Shown here one piece after another: positions 1 to 9,212 of a stretch of DNA of 45,465 bases (position 1 is the first letter of the stretch; every line of letters starts with the position of its first letter). The stretch is from an uncultured Gilliamella sp. GTDB taxonomy: Bacteria; Pseudomonadota; Gammaproteobacteria; Enterobacterales; Enterobacteriaceae. The translations under genes and the position numbers were made by a program. Location: positions 1-45,465 of the forward strand of contig CALYQY010000004.1 in the NCBI GenBank assembly GCA_945291235.1, written 5' to 3'. Below the pieces are notes generated by a model. It was not told where the DNA came from and ran no database searches. It was given only the letters and a program-made list of their open reading frames with translations.

Positions 1-683
1 AAATTGATGAAGAACGTCGTCGTATTTCTCTTGGTCTTAAACAATGTAAACCAAACCCATGGTTACAATTTGCTGAATCACACAATAAAGGTGATAAAGT
101 TAGCGGTAAGATCAAATCAATCACTGATTTCGGTATCTTCATCGGTTTAGATGGTGGTATTGACGGTTTAGTTCATCTTTCTGATATCTCTTGGAATATG
201 CCAGGTGAAGAAGCAGTTAAAGCTTATAAGAAAGGTGATGATATCGAAGCGGTTGTATTACAAGTTGATGCAGAACGTGAGCGTATCTCTTTAGGTATTA
301 AACAACTTGAAGATGATCCATTTAGTAGCTTTGCTTCAAACTTCAAAAAAGGTTCAATTGTTAAAGGTCATGTAACAGCTGTTGATGCTAAAGGCGCAAC
401 AATTGAAATCGCAGAAGGCATTGAAGGTTACTTAAAAGCTCAAGATATCGCACGTGAACGTATTGAAGATGCAACAACTGCATTAAAAGTTGGTGATGAA
501 GTCGAGGCTAAGATTGTTAATATCGATCGTAAAACTCGCGCAATTTCATTATCTGTACGTGCTAAAGATGAAGCTGACGAAAAAGAAGCACTTGCTGCTG
601 TAAATAATACTTCAACTCAAGAAGAAGCATCATTTACTAATGCAATGGCTGAAGCATTCAAAGCTGCATCAAAAACCGAGTAA
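1..683 (+). CDS. rpsA: 30S ribosomal protein S1, 3' part
   Basis: This is the C-terminal part of ribosomal protein S1, which binds mRNA on the small subunit and helps translation initiation. The reading frame is open from base 3 at the window edge, so the start lies upstream and only about 226 residues are seen of a protein usually near 557. The visible part holds the end of one S1 (OB-fold) RNA-binding repeat and two more, recognisable by the repeated pattern of a G-x-V/I strand, the [12 protein letters not shown] turn, and closing segments such as [10 protein letters not shown] and [10 protein letters not shown]. The tail is acidic and alanine-rich. ihfB follows in the same direction after a strong terminator, the same neighbour as in E. 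coli. Identification is secure; the 5' end is missing only because of the window boundary. Confidence 0.97.
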   Translation, partial: IDEERRRISLGLKQCKPNPWLQFAESHNKGDKVSGKIKSITDFGIFIGLDGGIDGLVHLSDISWNMPGEEAVKAYKKGDDIEAVVLQVDAERERISLGIKQLEDDPFSSFASNFKKGSIVKGHVTAVDAKGATIEIAEGIEGYLKAQDIARERIEDATTALKVGDEVEAKIVNIDRKTRAISLSVRAKDEADEKEALAAVNNTSTQEEASFTNAMAEAFKAASKTE

Positions 684-703
684 AAAATATTCAACTAAAA
701 AGT

Positions 704-726
704 AAAGAGGGCTTGCCCTCTTTTTC
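704..726 (+). terminator. Rho-independent terminator after rpsA
   Basis: A perfect 9-bp stem, AAAGAGGGC (704-712) with GCCCTCTTT (715-723), has a 2-base spacer (in practice the innermost pairs open to form the loop) and runs into a T-rich tract. It begins about 20 bases after the rpsA stop codon. Confidence 0.92.
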
Positions 727-781
727 TTTTGTGGTATAAAATGAACAAATTATATATCACATACATAACTTAGGAGTGACC

Positions 782-1072
782 ATGAACAGATCAGATTTAG
801 TGGAAAAGATAGTCAACTGGCGGGCACACCTTCCTGTGCAACTTGTTGATGATGCTGTAAGAGATATTATTGAACAGATCGCTTTAGCTATGGAAAGCAA
901 CGATCGTGTAGAAATTCGAGGATTTGGTAGTTTCAGCTTAAATTATCGTGCACCACGTAAAGCGAGAAACCCAAGAACTGGTGGTAATGTTGAGGTGAAA
1001 CATAAATACATTCCTCACTTTAAACCAGGTAAAGAATTACGTGAAAGAGTAAATAATGCCGCTAAAGCATAA
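782..1072 (+). CDS. ihfB: Integration host factor subunit beta
   Basis: IhfB pairs with IhfA to form a sequence-specific DNA-bending protein of the nucleoid, used in recombination, replication and transcription control. The 96-residue product has the HU/IHF fold, with the diagnostic RGFGSF motif followed by the DNA-binding arm segment (YRAPRKARNPRTG) and the terminal HFKPGKELR motif, and it is the expected length. I place the start at ATG 782 because AGGAG lies at 772-776, five bases upstream. A GTG at 776 in the same frame overlaps that ribosome-binding site and is unlikely to be used. The position downstream of rpsA and upstream of comEC is the enteric order. A strong palindromic terminator follows. 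Confidence 0.96.
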   Translation: MNRSDLVEKIVNWRAHLPVQLVDDAVRDIIEQIALAMESNDRVEIRGFGSFSLNYRAPRKARNPRTGGNVEVKHKYIPHFKPGKELRERVNNAAKA

Positions 1073-1094
1073 TATCTAAAATAGTATTTAGTTT

Positions 1095-1126
1095 AAAAGC
1101 CTTTGAGTTAACTCAAAGGCTTTTTT
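1095..1126 (+). terminator. Palindromic terminator after ihfB
   Basis: A perfect 30-base palindrome (1095-1124, AAAAGCCTTTGAGTT and its complement) lies 22 bases after the ihfB stop. In RNA it forms a stem closed by AAAA/TTTT, so its own 3' arm supplies the U-tract. The symmetry means it could also work on the opposite strand. Confidence 0.9.
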
Positions 1127-1387
1127 ATTAATCCCTCAATTAATATATAGATTAAACATTAAAAAGTTACTTAAAAATAATTAAAAAGTTTGATGACTAT
1201 TTAAAGTAATTTTAATCTTAACACCTATCAAAATACATTTATAAATGTTCTTATCATAATGATCGATTTTTAACAAATGCGAATTAAGATTGGAACCAAG
1301 ATCGCAATATCTATCAAAAGTTTGTGAGCATAATTTGTTGACAGGTTATGCTAACTTATTGTTAATTCGATAGCCTAATTTGAGTCA
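1127..1387 (+). promoter_or_regulatory. Region upstream of comEC with candidate promoter
   Basis: This 261-base AT-rich stretch between the ihfB terminator and comEC holds no gene that I can see. A consensus -35 box TTGACA lies at 1338-1343, and a 17-base spacer leads to GTTAAT at 1361-1366, a four-of-six match to the -10 consensus. That would start transcription about 15 bases before the comEC ATG. The weak -10 makes this a candidate only. No clear Shine-Dalgarno sequence precedes the comEC start. Confidence 0.35.
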
Positions 1388-3694
1388 ATGCGGCAAATTT
1401 ATTCACATGATTTACTTATAATTACATTTTCATTAGGCTGCTTGCCATTAATGTTTATGTCTAAATTACTTTCAGACATATTTTGGTATGCGACAGCTTT
1501 TGGCGTGTTGATTATTGTCATTGCGAGTAAATTTCTATTTAGAAAAACGTTGTTACTTATTAGTATATTTATGTTAAGTTTCTTATGGTCGACGGCATAT
1601 TCTAAACAGTATTTAATCAATATCGATCCTTACATTGACAAAACACTCGTCGTCAAAGCAAAAGTCGAAAGTATCAATATCCGGCATCCATCTCAGCAAA
1701 TGAATCCTTACTATCTGCAATGGACTATTCTTGAAAGTAATCACCAAGCATCATCAACTCCTATCCCAATTTCAATTTATTGGGATAATATTAATGTACC
1801 TAAAATAGGTCAAATTTGGCAATTAACGATAAAAACGAAAGTAATTCATAGTTATTTAAATGAAGGAGGATTTGATAGCCAGCGTTTTGCTATAGCCAAT
1901 CGGACATTATTATCTGCAAAAATCAATAATGCTAAATTATTAAAAGATAAAAATGATATTAGACAAACTATTGTTGATCATGCTTTGCCTTATATGTATT
2001 TGTTTCATTACCGTGGGATATTATTTGCATTGGCTTTTGGTGATCGCTCTCAACTTGATCATCATTATCGGCAAATTATGATGAATACCGGCGTTGCTCA
2101 CTTAATGGCGATATCGGGTATGCATATTTTGTTGGTCTTTGGTATGTGTTACAGTCTTGTCAAATTAATGTTATTTTTTATTCCACAGCGATTCAATAAT
2201 TTATATGTCCCAATCATAATCGGATGGTTATGCGCCTGTTTTTATGCTTGGTTAACAGGATTCAATCCTCCTGCTTTACGTGCAATAATGGCATTAGGGA
2301 TATGGATTTATTTACGCTGTCAAAACCAACATATCAGCGCATAGCAGAAAATTAATCGAATAATAGCCTTATTATTATTAACCGATCCGTTGATGATTTT
2401 GTCTGAAAGTTTTTGGCTATCTTGTTATGCTGTTGTTAGCTTAATATTTTTATATCAATGGGTACCATTATCAAAAAAGATTCAAAATAACAAAACGTGT
2501 TACCTAGTTAAATTAATACATCTACAATTAGGTTTAACGGCGTTATTGTTACCAATACAATTATTTGTTTTTCAAGGTGTCAGTACTATGGCTCTTTTGG
2601 CAAATTTAATTGCGATTCCAATCATATCGTTACTGACTTTTCCATCAATCTTGATAGCACTCTGTTTTAGTTTTTTTAATTGTTTCTATTTAGCATTATG
2701 GTTTTGGTTTATTGCTGAACAGTCACTTGATTATTTATTTTACTGTCTGAAGCTGATTGATTTCCCTTGGTTTACTACTTCATCTGATTTTTATTTATTA
2801 AGTATTATTGGATGGTTGGCCATAATTACTCTTAAAACGGAATTTTGGCGTCGTCATACTATAACCCTCTGCATTTTACTCATGATAATAGTGAGTCCAT
2901 TTTTTAAAAAACAGCATTATCTATGGCGAATGGATATGTTAGATGTCGGTCATGGTCTGGCAATTGTCATACATGATGGGAAATCCGCAATATTGTATGA
3001 TACGGGGGCGCAGTGGCAAAATAGTTCTGCCGCAGAACGTATAATCATTCCATTTTTACAATGGCACAATTTAGATGTAAAGGGAATTATTATTAGCCAT
3101 CAACACAATGATCATATTGGTGGACTTTCTCTACTTCAACAACATTATCCCAATGCATGGCTGATGAGTTCATCAGTAAAATTAAAAAATCACTATCACT
3201 GTTTATCAGAAAATCATCTGACATGGAATAATCTAAGTTTAACTGTATTATGGCCAACTCATCTAGCCGAATATGCGCAAAACGAAGATTCATGTGTAAT
3301 ACACATTACAGATGGTCAATTTTCAGTATTATTATCAGGTGACTTAGAAAAAAATCAAGAGTATCAATTGATTGAAAAATATCGAAATACACTTAAATCA
3401 ACAATTTTACAAATTCCTCATCATGGTAGTAACACGTCATCAAGCTATGCTTTTTTAAACGCTGTTAATCCTAGCGTGTCCCTTTTGTCGACTTCCCGTT
3501 ATAATCCTTGGAAATTGCCTTCCAATAAAGTTATAGCACGTTACAAAGATCGACAATTAAATTTTTATACCACATCTAAATCAGGACAAATAAGTTTAGT
3601 TTTTTATCATCATAAATGGGAGTTGAAAACAATGAGGAATGAAATAAATCCGCGTTGGTATCATAATTGGTTTGGTCATTTGCCTGTATATTAA
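1388..3694 (+). pseudogene. comEC: DNA uptake channel ComEC/Rec2, interrupted by in-frame TAG
   Basis: ComEC is the inner-membrane channel that imports single-stranded DNA in natural competence (YcaI in E. coli). Two open stretches in the same frame, 1388-2344 and 2390-3694, together make about 768 codons, the family's usual length. They are separated only by a TAG at 2342-2344, and the frame reads on sensibly after it (QKINRIIALLLLTDPLMIL). The first part has the ComEC N-terminal region and the start of the competence membrane domain (GVAHLMAISGMHILLVFG). The second part carries the remaining membrane helices and the C-terminal metallo-beta-lactamase-like domain, with SHQHNDHIGG and later SGDLE and IPHHGS metal-site motifs. 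A single base change from TGG or CAG would explain the stop. The rest of the gene is intact, so the lesion looks recent, or is a sequencing error. ATG 2390 could start a fragment but would split the membrane domain. Confidence 0.85.
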
Positions 3695-4271
3695 CTAAAT
3701 TTTCCTTTTGAAAAGGATAGATTAATTTCTCCAATCATCTTCTCAAAAAATCTAACACATAATATTTGCTAACGGGAATTCAACACAGTGACTTATTTGT
3801 TAATTTTCTGTAATAAAAGCAAACTTATTTTACAAAATAAATTTTTATGCTCTTCTATAAAATCTCAGTAATAGCTTATTTGGCTAATAATATAATTAAC
3901 TTGAGGATATTGAACTTACTTAAGTAAGTTATTTAAAATGATTCGCCATAATTATTCATGGAATTTTAGGGCGTTAATCGGCGTAAAAAATTGATCTAAA
4001 AGTTTCTAATTTATAGTTTAATAAAAGTGCAATATTCATTAAAGCTAATAAAGATAATGGTTTATTATGGTTTTTTTAGATGTTTTTATTTCTAAATAAT
4101 ATTTATTTGGAAATTTTTGAATAAAAAGGTTTCAATTTTTTTAATCAGTATTATAATAAGAATTCATCATATTTTCGTTAAGAAGATTGATGAATATTAA
4201 TTTTTTATAAAAAATTGGAAAATAAATATAGTTATACTAAATTATGAATGTTTTTATAATTTAGTTTAAGG
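3695..4271. other. 577-base AT-rich gap before the secretion locus
   Basis: No convincing gene is present. The stretch is very AT-rich and marks the boundary between the enteric-type rpsA-ihfB-comEC block and the secretion genes. It contains a perfect 18-base palindrome at 3913-3930 (listed separately). A TATACT -10-like hexamer lies at 4233-4238 and a TATAAT at 4255-4260, but neither has a recognisable -35 box at the right distance, so the promoter of the locus is not settled. I found no ops/RfaH element of the GGCGGTAGCGT type. I also saw no transposase remnant or tRNA. Confidence 0.6.
3913..3930. repeat. Perfect 18-base palindrome
   Basis: AACTTACTT at 3913-3921 is followed at once by its exact reverse complement AAGTAAGTT at 3922-3930. 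There is no T-tract after it, so it is a poor terminator. It lies about 340 bases before the first gene of the secretion locus and could be an operator for a dimeric regulator, but nothing in the window identifies the regulator. Confidence 0.6.
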
Positions 4272-5717
4272 ATGGATAAAGTGAAGTTGAATTCTGTTAA
4301 ACGATCGATAAGATTTATATTATTGATCCTCTTTGTAATAGTAATAGCTTATGCATATTTTTTTGATGATCTTTTAGAAGCTATTAATCATAATAAAATT
4401 ATCAATACCGCTATTATTTCAATGCAAGTTATTGGTGTAATTTATACTTTTATTGTTTCTGTTTCACTAATGAGCGGAATCAATAGCTGGAAAAAGTTTT
4501 TATCAGTAGCCTCAGAAAATCCCAATAATTTTGATAAATTAAATAACTTTCCTTTTAAAGGTGCAGTTAAAGGGTTAAGAGGGCGTGTATCTGATTTGGC
4601 ACTTTCAGGTCCAGAAATCCGTAATTCTGTTCTAGACAAATTAAAAGATAGCTTTTCCCACCGTGTATCTGGCGCAGATTATTTATCAGGTTTATTAGTT
4701 GGTTTAGGGTTATTAGGTACGTTCATTGGATTAATCTTAACAATGGGCAGTATCCGTGAATCAATGGATATTGTTACTAATAATACCAGTGATATTTCAG
4801 CTTTACTTGGTGGTATTGCCGCACCTTTAGGTGGCATGTCAGCAGCATTTACTGCATCATTTCTTGGATTAATGGGTTCTTTAGTAATGGGCTTATTAGC
4901 GCATTTATTAGGCTCAATAGTTGATAATATCTATTTTTCAGTTGAAGATTGGGCTAAAACGAATGCTAATGATGTAGGCGTTTCTATATCAAGTGTAATT
5001 AATGGTTCTACTGAGTCTGCTCTTGCATCACCTTCGGACGTTAAATTGCAAACAACGAATTTAAATGCAGCTTTATTAGATTCATTTAATCAATTTCTTA
5101 ATTATCAGAAAAAATTCGAAGATAATCAATTACAACAGATTGAAAGCACCAATAAATTATCTAATTATTTTGATAAGCTCATTCAACAGCAAGAGCAGAG
5201 TTTTGCCTCACAAAACCAAATATTCAATTCTATGCAATCTGTGTTGGGGCAAATACAAAGTGAGTTAGAAGGTGTCAATTCAATGCTTGCCTCTATTGAT
5301 GGTCAACAACCTATTTTACGAAGTATTCAAGTCGAATTAGAAACAGCGAATAATGCGTTAAATGCAATTGATGAACATACGGTGAAAATTAATGAGGTTC
5401 AAAGTCAAACAATTGAAGTTATTGAAAATGTTTATACCTCAACAGATAGAAATCGTACTGCTCTAGTTGAAGCAATTGGTGGAATGAATGCGGATCGCAT
5501 ACAAATAGTTCAAACATTTAAAGAAGTAGCTGAAACACTGACATGTTTGCAATCTGAAATGGAAGGTGTTCGCCAACAGTTATTAACGATTGAATCCGTT
5601 GCTCGTATGAAAACAAGTGATTCCGAAGCAGTAGTACAAGTAGTGCGTCAACAAAATGAATTTTTGCAAGAATGTGTTAGTCAAATGACTACATTAAGAG
5701 CATCTGTTCAAAATTGA
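4272..5717 (+). CDS. SiiB-like MotA/TolQ/ExbB-family proton-channel subunit
   Basis: This 481-residue inner-membrane protein resembles MotA/ExbB/TolQ channel proteins and matches Salmonella SiiB in size and in genomic company. I see two N-terminal helices (about 14-31 and 44-66), a cytoplasmic segment, then two glycine- and alanine-rich helices (about 137-158 and 188-217) with the family-like LLGTFIGLI and GGMSAAFTASFLGLMGS motifs. Residues 260-481 are a Gln/Glu/Asn-rich predicted coiled coil, far longer than in ExbB or TolQ. The expected partner is the MotB-like protein at 7233, with which it would conduct protons. It opens the secretion locus. The ATG at 4272 abuts the AAGG of a Shine-Dalgarno sequence; GTG 4281, eight bases after AAGGA, is better placed and would remove three residues. 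Confidence 0.82.
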   Translation: MDKVKLNSVKRSIRFILLILFVIVIAYAYFFDDLLEAINHNKIINTAIISMQVIGVIYTFIVSVSLMSGINSWKKFLSVASENPNNFDKLNNFPFKGAVKGLRGRVSDLALSGPEIRNSVLDKLKDSFSHRVSGADYLSGLLVGLGLLGTFIGLILTMGSIRESMDIVTNNTSDISALLGGIAAPLGGMSAAFTASFLGLMGSLVMGLLAHLLGSIVDNIYFSVEDWAKTNANDVGVSISSVINGSTESALASPSDVKLQTTNLNAALLDSFNQFLNYQKKFEDNQLQQIESTNKLSNYFDKLIQQQEQSFASQNQIFNSMQSVLGQIQSELEGVNSMLASIDGQQPILRSIQVELETANNALNAIDEHTVKINEVQSQTIEVIENVYTSTDRNRTALVEAIGGMNADRIQIVQTFKEVAETLTCLQSEMEGVRQQLLTIESVARMKTSDSEAVVQVVRQQNEFLQECVSQMTTLRASVQN

Positions 5718-5803
5718 GTTAATACTTTGTGTAGCACAGTTAATTAACTCTATTTTATTAAAGATAAGATGGAGTTAATTATTTTTAAATAGTTATTTGT
5801 TAT

Positions 5804-7213
5804 ATGGATTATGTTGTGAAAAATAAAATTATCGTATTAAGTGTGCTTTCGTCCCTTATGATTGGTTGTACTGTTAAACATGAGCTACCAAATACCCAAA
5901 ATACTTACGAAGCAAATGAAAATATTCTATTAGCTAATAAACAATTACCTAGTATATTGCAAAATGGTTTTGATATTGAATCAAGAGGATTATCTTTAGC
6001 AGAAGCCATAGAACTTGCTCAATATTACTCCTTGCGTACTGTTTCTGCGAACTCAAGATTAGAAGAAGCAGATGCAAGAATAGATGAAATGAAAGCAACA
6101 TACTATCCTAAAGTTAATGTGTTAGCTAAAACTCGCGATAAAGCCTTCGATCGAATGAGCTCGATATCAAGGTCTAATGATGAATATGCTCAAGCTCAGG
6201 TCTCTTTTCAATATAACCTGCTTGATTTTGGTCGTACTCGTTATAGTGTAGATAGTGCAAAACAACTTCGCGAATCAGCTAAATATGTTGCTGATTATGA
6301 AAAGAATAAAGTTACGTTCAATGTAGTGAAAGCTTACTTTAATGTACGTCGTTACACGCAACAAAAAGATTACGCTCAAGATTATATAAAAGAAATGTCA
6401 CAACTTGTAAATACTATTGGTGTACAAGTTACAGGAGGGCTTTCACCTCAGTCAGAATTAATCAGGGCACAATTAGCATTAACCAATGCACAAAATGCTT
6501 CTAAATCAATTGAACTTCAATTGAAAAAATCGATACAAGAGTTGAATTCTTTGTTGGGTCGTTCAGCGCCAACCCATCCTGTAAAATTGAAAGAAGTATT
6601 TATTACAAGTCAATTATATGACCAAATCTTGAATAATGTGTTGGAAAATAACCCTGATATTAAATCTTCTGAGGCTCAGTTAAACAGTGCTCGTTCAGAA
6701 ATTGAGGTTGCAAAAAGTGCACGATATCCTTCAGTTGATGCTGTCGGATCGTATAGTAAACCTTTCCAACATCCAAGTGATAAAAATGGCAATTTCATCG
6801 GTGGTAAAGTGTCACTACAAGTTAGTATGCCTGTCTTAGATGGTGGTATTAATTCATCAAGAATCAGTCAAGCAGTAGCTCGATATAGTTATAGTATGGC
6901 TTCTTACAATCAACTGGTACGTGATATTAAAGAGGTTTCAAATAATTTGGTAGAAGATGCGCTTAACTCTACTGATACTTACCTAATACAATCGAAAGCC
7001 GAAGATGATGCAAGTAGAACTCGCAAATTATATATGGATGAATTCATTTTAGGTAAACGTAATCTAAACGATTTATTAACCGTAGAAACAGATTACTTTA
7101 GTGCGAAAGTAAGTCGATCATCAGCATTATATGATTATTATCTTTCTACACTCGGTTTATATTTACTTGCTGATAAGTTAGATGATGGAATGTTCAAACT
7201 TAGCTTAAAATAA
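5804..7213 (+). CDS. SiiC-like TolC-family outer-membrane secretion protein
   Basis: This is the outer-membrane exit duct of the type I secretion system. The 469-residue protein starts with a short positive region and a hydrophobic stretch ending in LMIGC, so Cys22 may be a lipidation site. The -3 residue is Met, which is unusual for a lipobox. Two outer-membrane efflux protein (OEP) repeats follow: the first opens with LSLAEAIELAQ near residue 63, and the second begins near residue 265 with the typical ENNPDIKSSEAQLNSA segment. Both are dominated by long amphipathic helices that form the periplasmic tunnel. The length fits SiiC and other type I TolC partners. It sits between the two channel-like subunits, whereas in SPI-4 those two are adjacent. 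No strong ribosome-binding site precedes ATG 5804; GTG 5816 is an alternative start. Confidence 0.88.
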   Translation: MDYVVKNKIIVLSVLSSLMIGCTVKHELPNTQNTYEANENILLANKQLPSILQNGFDIESRGLSLAEAIELAQYYSLRTVSANSRLEEADARIDEMKATYYPKVNVLAKTRDKAFDRMSSISRSNDEYAQAQVSFQYNLLDFGRTRYSVDSAKQLRESAKYVADYEKNKVTFNVVKAYFNVRRYTQQKDYAQDYIKEMSQLVNTIGVQVTGGLSPQSELIRAQLALTNAQNASKSIELQLKKSIQELNSLLGRSAPTHPVKLKEVFITSQLYDQILNNVLENNPDIKSSEAQLNSARSEIEVAKSARYPSVDAVGSYSKPFQHPSDKNGNFIGGKVSLQVSMPVLDGGINSSRISQAVARYSYSMASYNQLVRDIKEVSNNLVEDALNSTDTYLIQSKAEDDASRTRKLYMDEFILGKRNLNDLLTVETDYFSAKVSRSSALYDYYLSTLGLYLLADKLDDGMFKLSLK

Positions 7214-7232
7214 TGAAAAGAAAGGTATTTCT

Positions 7233-7793
7233 ATGAAATCAAATTCACATTTCTGGCCAGCATATGTTGATATGATGACAGTATTATTACTTGTATATCT
7301 TCTAATTACGTTACTTTTTCAAATATTAATGATTATTGCTCAACAAAATGTTGGGATTAAATTGCGTGAGCGTAATCAATTAGTGACTAATGTTTATAAG
7401 TATGATCAGGGTGTCAATCCAAATGAATTACGTCTGGATTTTCAGGGGCCTAAAAATCGAAATTTCTTAACAGAAGCAAATAAAGAAAAATTGATTCAAT
7501 GGATTGATGCGAATAAAGACCAAATCGAAGAAAAAGGTGCTGTTATTTTTGCTACTTCGTCAGATGACGCACAAGTTGGTTTTTCTTTAAGTCTACAATA
7601 TCAACGAAGTTTAGAAGTGTTTAGTATTTTACAATCTCGAAAAGTTTCCGTTCAAAAAGTAAAAATAGAAAATGCTTCTGTTAATAGGAGTGATATTGGA
7701 TTTGTATCTATCCGTATATTACGTGATGATGAAGTCAATGTGGTTGAAAATCAGCCTTCAGAGATTCAAAGTCAAAGAATGATACAGAACTAA
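7233..7793 (+). CDS. SiiA-like MotB-type proton-channel subunit
   Basis: This small bitopic inner-membrane protein of 186 residues has the MotB architecture: a short cytoplasmic end, one helix (about 9-36) and a periplasmic domain. The helix carries Asp13 in the context WPAYVDMM, comparable to the proton-binding Asp of MotB (YADFMTA context) and at the same residue number as I recall for the functional Asp of Salmonella SiiA. The periplasmic part (about 60-170) looks like a divergent OmpA/MotB peptidoglycan-binding domain, with a LSLQYQRSLEVFSILQ helix and a closing SIRIL strand. The gene is preceded by AAAGG at a good distance from ATG 7233 and follows the TolC-like gene by only 19 bases. 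I infer that it forms an ion channel with the 4272 product that acts on the exporter or on substrate release. Confidence 0.82.
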   Translation: MKSNSHFWPAYVDMMTVLLLVYLLITLLFQILMIIAQQNVGIKLRERNQLVTNVYKYDQGVNPNELRLDFQGPKNRNFLTEANKEKLIQWIDANKDQIEEKGAVIFATSSDDAQVGFSLSLQYQRSLEVFSILQSRKVSVQKVKIENASVNRSDIGFVSIRILRDDEVNVVENQPSEIQSQRMIQN

Positions 7794-7886
7794 AATATAG
7801 GCGCAATAAATTACTAGAACAGGTAAATTAAAGTGGTCATCGCTGCCAACTGATACCAACAAATTAATGACAATATTTGAATCAAA

Positions 7887-9185
7887 ATGAAAGATAGATT
7901 TAGAGAAAAATTTCAAGATGGAGTGGTAGTTTTAAAAAAACTAGCTAACTATATGCCAACAGGAATAGCAGGTAGAACACTACTTGTTATCGTTCTATTT
8001 CTAATTTGGATTTCATTATTTAAAGTTGATGTGTTAGTTAAAGGTGTTGGTGTTATTCGTGTCGAAAGTCGAAATATCACTCTTCAACACCCTGAAGGTG
8101 GCGTTATTCAACAACTTTTGGTGCATGAAGGGCAGCATGTTACAAAAGGACAATTAATTGCGATTGTTGATAATAGCTATGTTAATGAAAGCTTTGCCAA
8201 AAATGAAATTGAACGCAAAGCTTTATTGGTCAGAATAGAACGACTTAATGCAGAATTAAGTAATGAAAAATTTGAACCTAAATTTACGGGTGAAAAATCA
8301 TTAGATGAAATTATAACAAATGAATTGCATTTATTTGATTCAAGATCCGTAGCTTTACGGGCACAAAAACAAGTCATTAATGCTCAAGTAGAACAGAAGA
8401 AAGCGCAAATTTTAGAATTGGTCACTAAAATTGATGATCTTAGCAAACAAGCGGAGTTGGCTAAACAAGAAGTACAGCTTTACAAAAACATGGTAGCTAA
8501 GGGAGCAGCAGCACAAGGAGCTTTGCTTCAGAAAAAACTTGAAAATCAGCAAATACAAACCGCACTTAATGAGTCCAGATTAAGAGTACCACGATTAAAT
8601 AGTGAACTTTCAGAATATGAAGCAAGATATGAACAGATTCAAGCTGACTTCATATCTGATGTTCAAAAACAACTAACTCAAGTTAATATCAATTTAAGCG
8701 ATGTTGATAACTCGCGAACGCACAGTGAAGGACGACGAGAAAACTCAAAAATTGTCAGTCCTGCCGATGGCGTAGTTCAGCGTCTGTTTGTTGCTCATAC
8801 AGGTGCAGTTATTCGAGCAGGGGGAGAAGTAGTTGAAATAGCACCTTCAGAAGTCCCTCTCATTGCTGAAGTAAAAGTAAGACCAGAAGATAGGGATCGT
8901 ATTTGGGAAAAAATGGTTGCAAGATTGCATATCAGTGCTTTTGACGTTTCATATGCTAACACACTAGAGGGAAGAGTATCTGTTATCAGTGCAGATGCTG
9001 TTTCAGACGAAAATTTAGGTCGATATTACCTTGTTAGTATTGAAGTTCCTTCTGAGAAATATAATGTAACTATGTACCCAGGTATGAGTGTCGATGCATA
9101 TTTGCTGACTGGAAAAAGGACATTACTGGAATACTTTTTAAAACCCTTGTTGTCAAACAGTTCTCTTGTTTTTTCAGAACCTTAA
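7887..9185 (+). CDS. SiiD-like HlyD-family periplasmic adaptor
   Basis: This membrane-fusion protein links the ABC exporter in the inner membrane to the TolC-like duct. The 432-residue product has one N-terminal helix (about 29-46), a first lipoyl half-motif (about 52-97, LQHPEGGVIQQLLVHEGQHV), a long alpha-helical hairpin rich in Lys, Gln and Glu (about 100-265), a second lipoyl half (IVSPADGVVQRLFVAHTGAV, near 290) and a beta-barrel domain ending in the family's YPGMSVDAYLLTGKRTLLEYFLKPL signature. Its length matches SiiD and HlyD-type type I adaptors. It lies 93 bases after the MotB-like gene and 27 before the first substrate gene, on the same strand, so co-transcription is likely. I see no good Shine-Dalgarno before ATG 7887. 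Confidence 0.93.
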   Translation: MKDRFREKFQDGVVVLKKLANYMPTGIAGRTLLVIVLFLIWISLFKVDVLVKGVGVIRVESRNITLQHPEGGVIQQLLVHEGQHVTKGQLIAIVDNSYVNESFAKNEIERKALLVRIERLNAELSNEKFEPKFTGEKSLDEIITNELHLFDSRSVALRAQKQVINAQVEQKKAQILELVTKIDDLSKQAELAKQEVQLYKNMVAKGAAAQGALLQKKLENQQIQTALNESRLRVPRLNSELSEYEARYEQIQADFISDVQKQLTQVNINLSDVDNSRTHSEGRRENSKIVSPADGVVQRLFVAHTGAVIRAGGEVVEIAPSEVPLIAEVKVRPEDRDRIWEKMVARLHISAFDVSYANTLEGRVSVISADAVSDENLGRYYLVSIEVPSEKYNVTMYPGMSVDAYLLTGKRTLLEYFLKPLLSNSSLVFSEP

Positions 9186-9212
9186 CTTATTTAGATGAAT
9201 GGATATAAATAG

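Noticed and set aside
776..781. GTG 776 as start of ihfB
   Set aside because: It lies within the ribosome-binding site of the ATG at 782.
2342..2344. Programmed recoding at the comEC stop
   Set aside because: The stop is TAG, not TGA, with no slippery site or recognisable downstream recoding structure. A nonsense mutation or sequencing error is simpler.
3695..4271. Attachment site, tRNA or insertion-sequence remnant at the edge of the secretion locus
   Set aside because: I compared the gaps at 3695-4271 and 19109-19446 by eye and found no shared direct repeat, tRNA or transposase fragment.
4272..7793. MotA-like and MotB-like pair as a Zorya phage-defence system
   Set aside because: ZorA/ZorB also resemble MotA/MotB and ZorA has a long tail, but no ZorC, ZorD or ZorE gene is present. 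The pair is interleaved with TolC-, HlyD- and ABC-type secretion genes instead.
4272..7793. Ordinary TolQR or ExbBD energising system
   Set aside because: TolQ and ExbB are about 230-245 residues without a coiled-coil tail, and no TolA, TonB or TolB gene is nearby. The small partner has a larger, MotB-like periplasmic domain.
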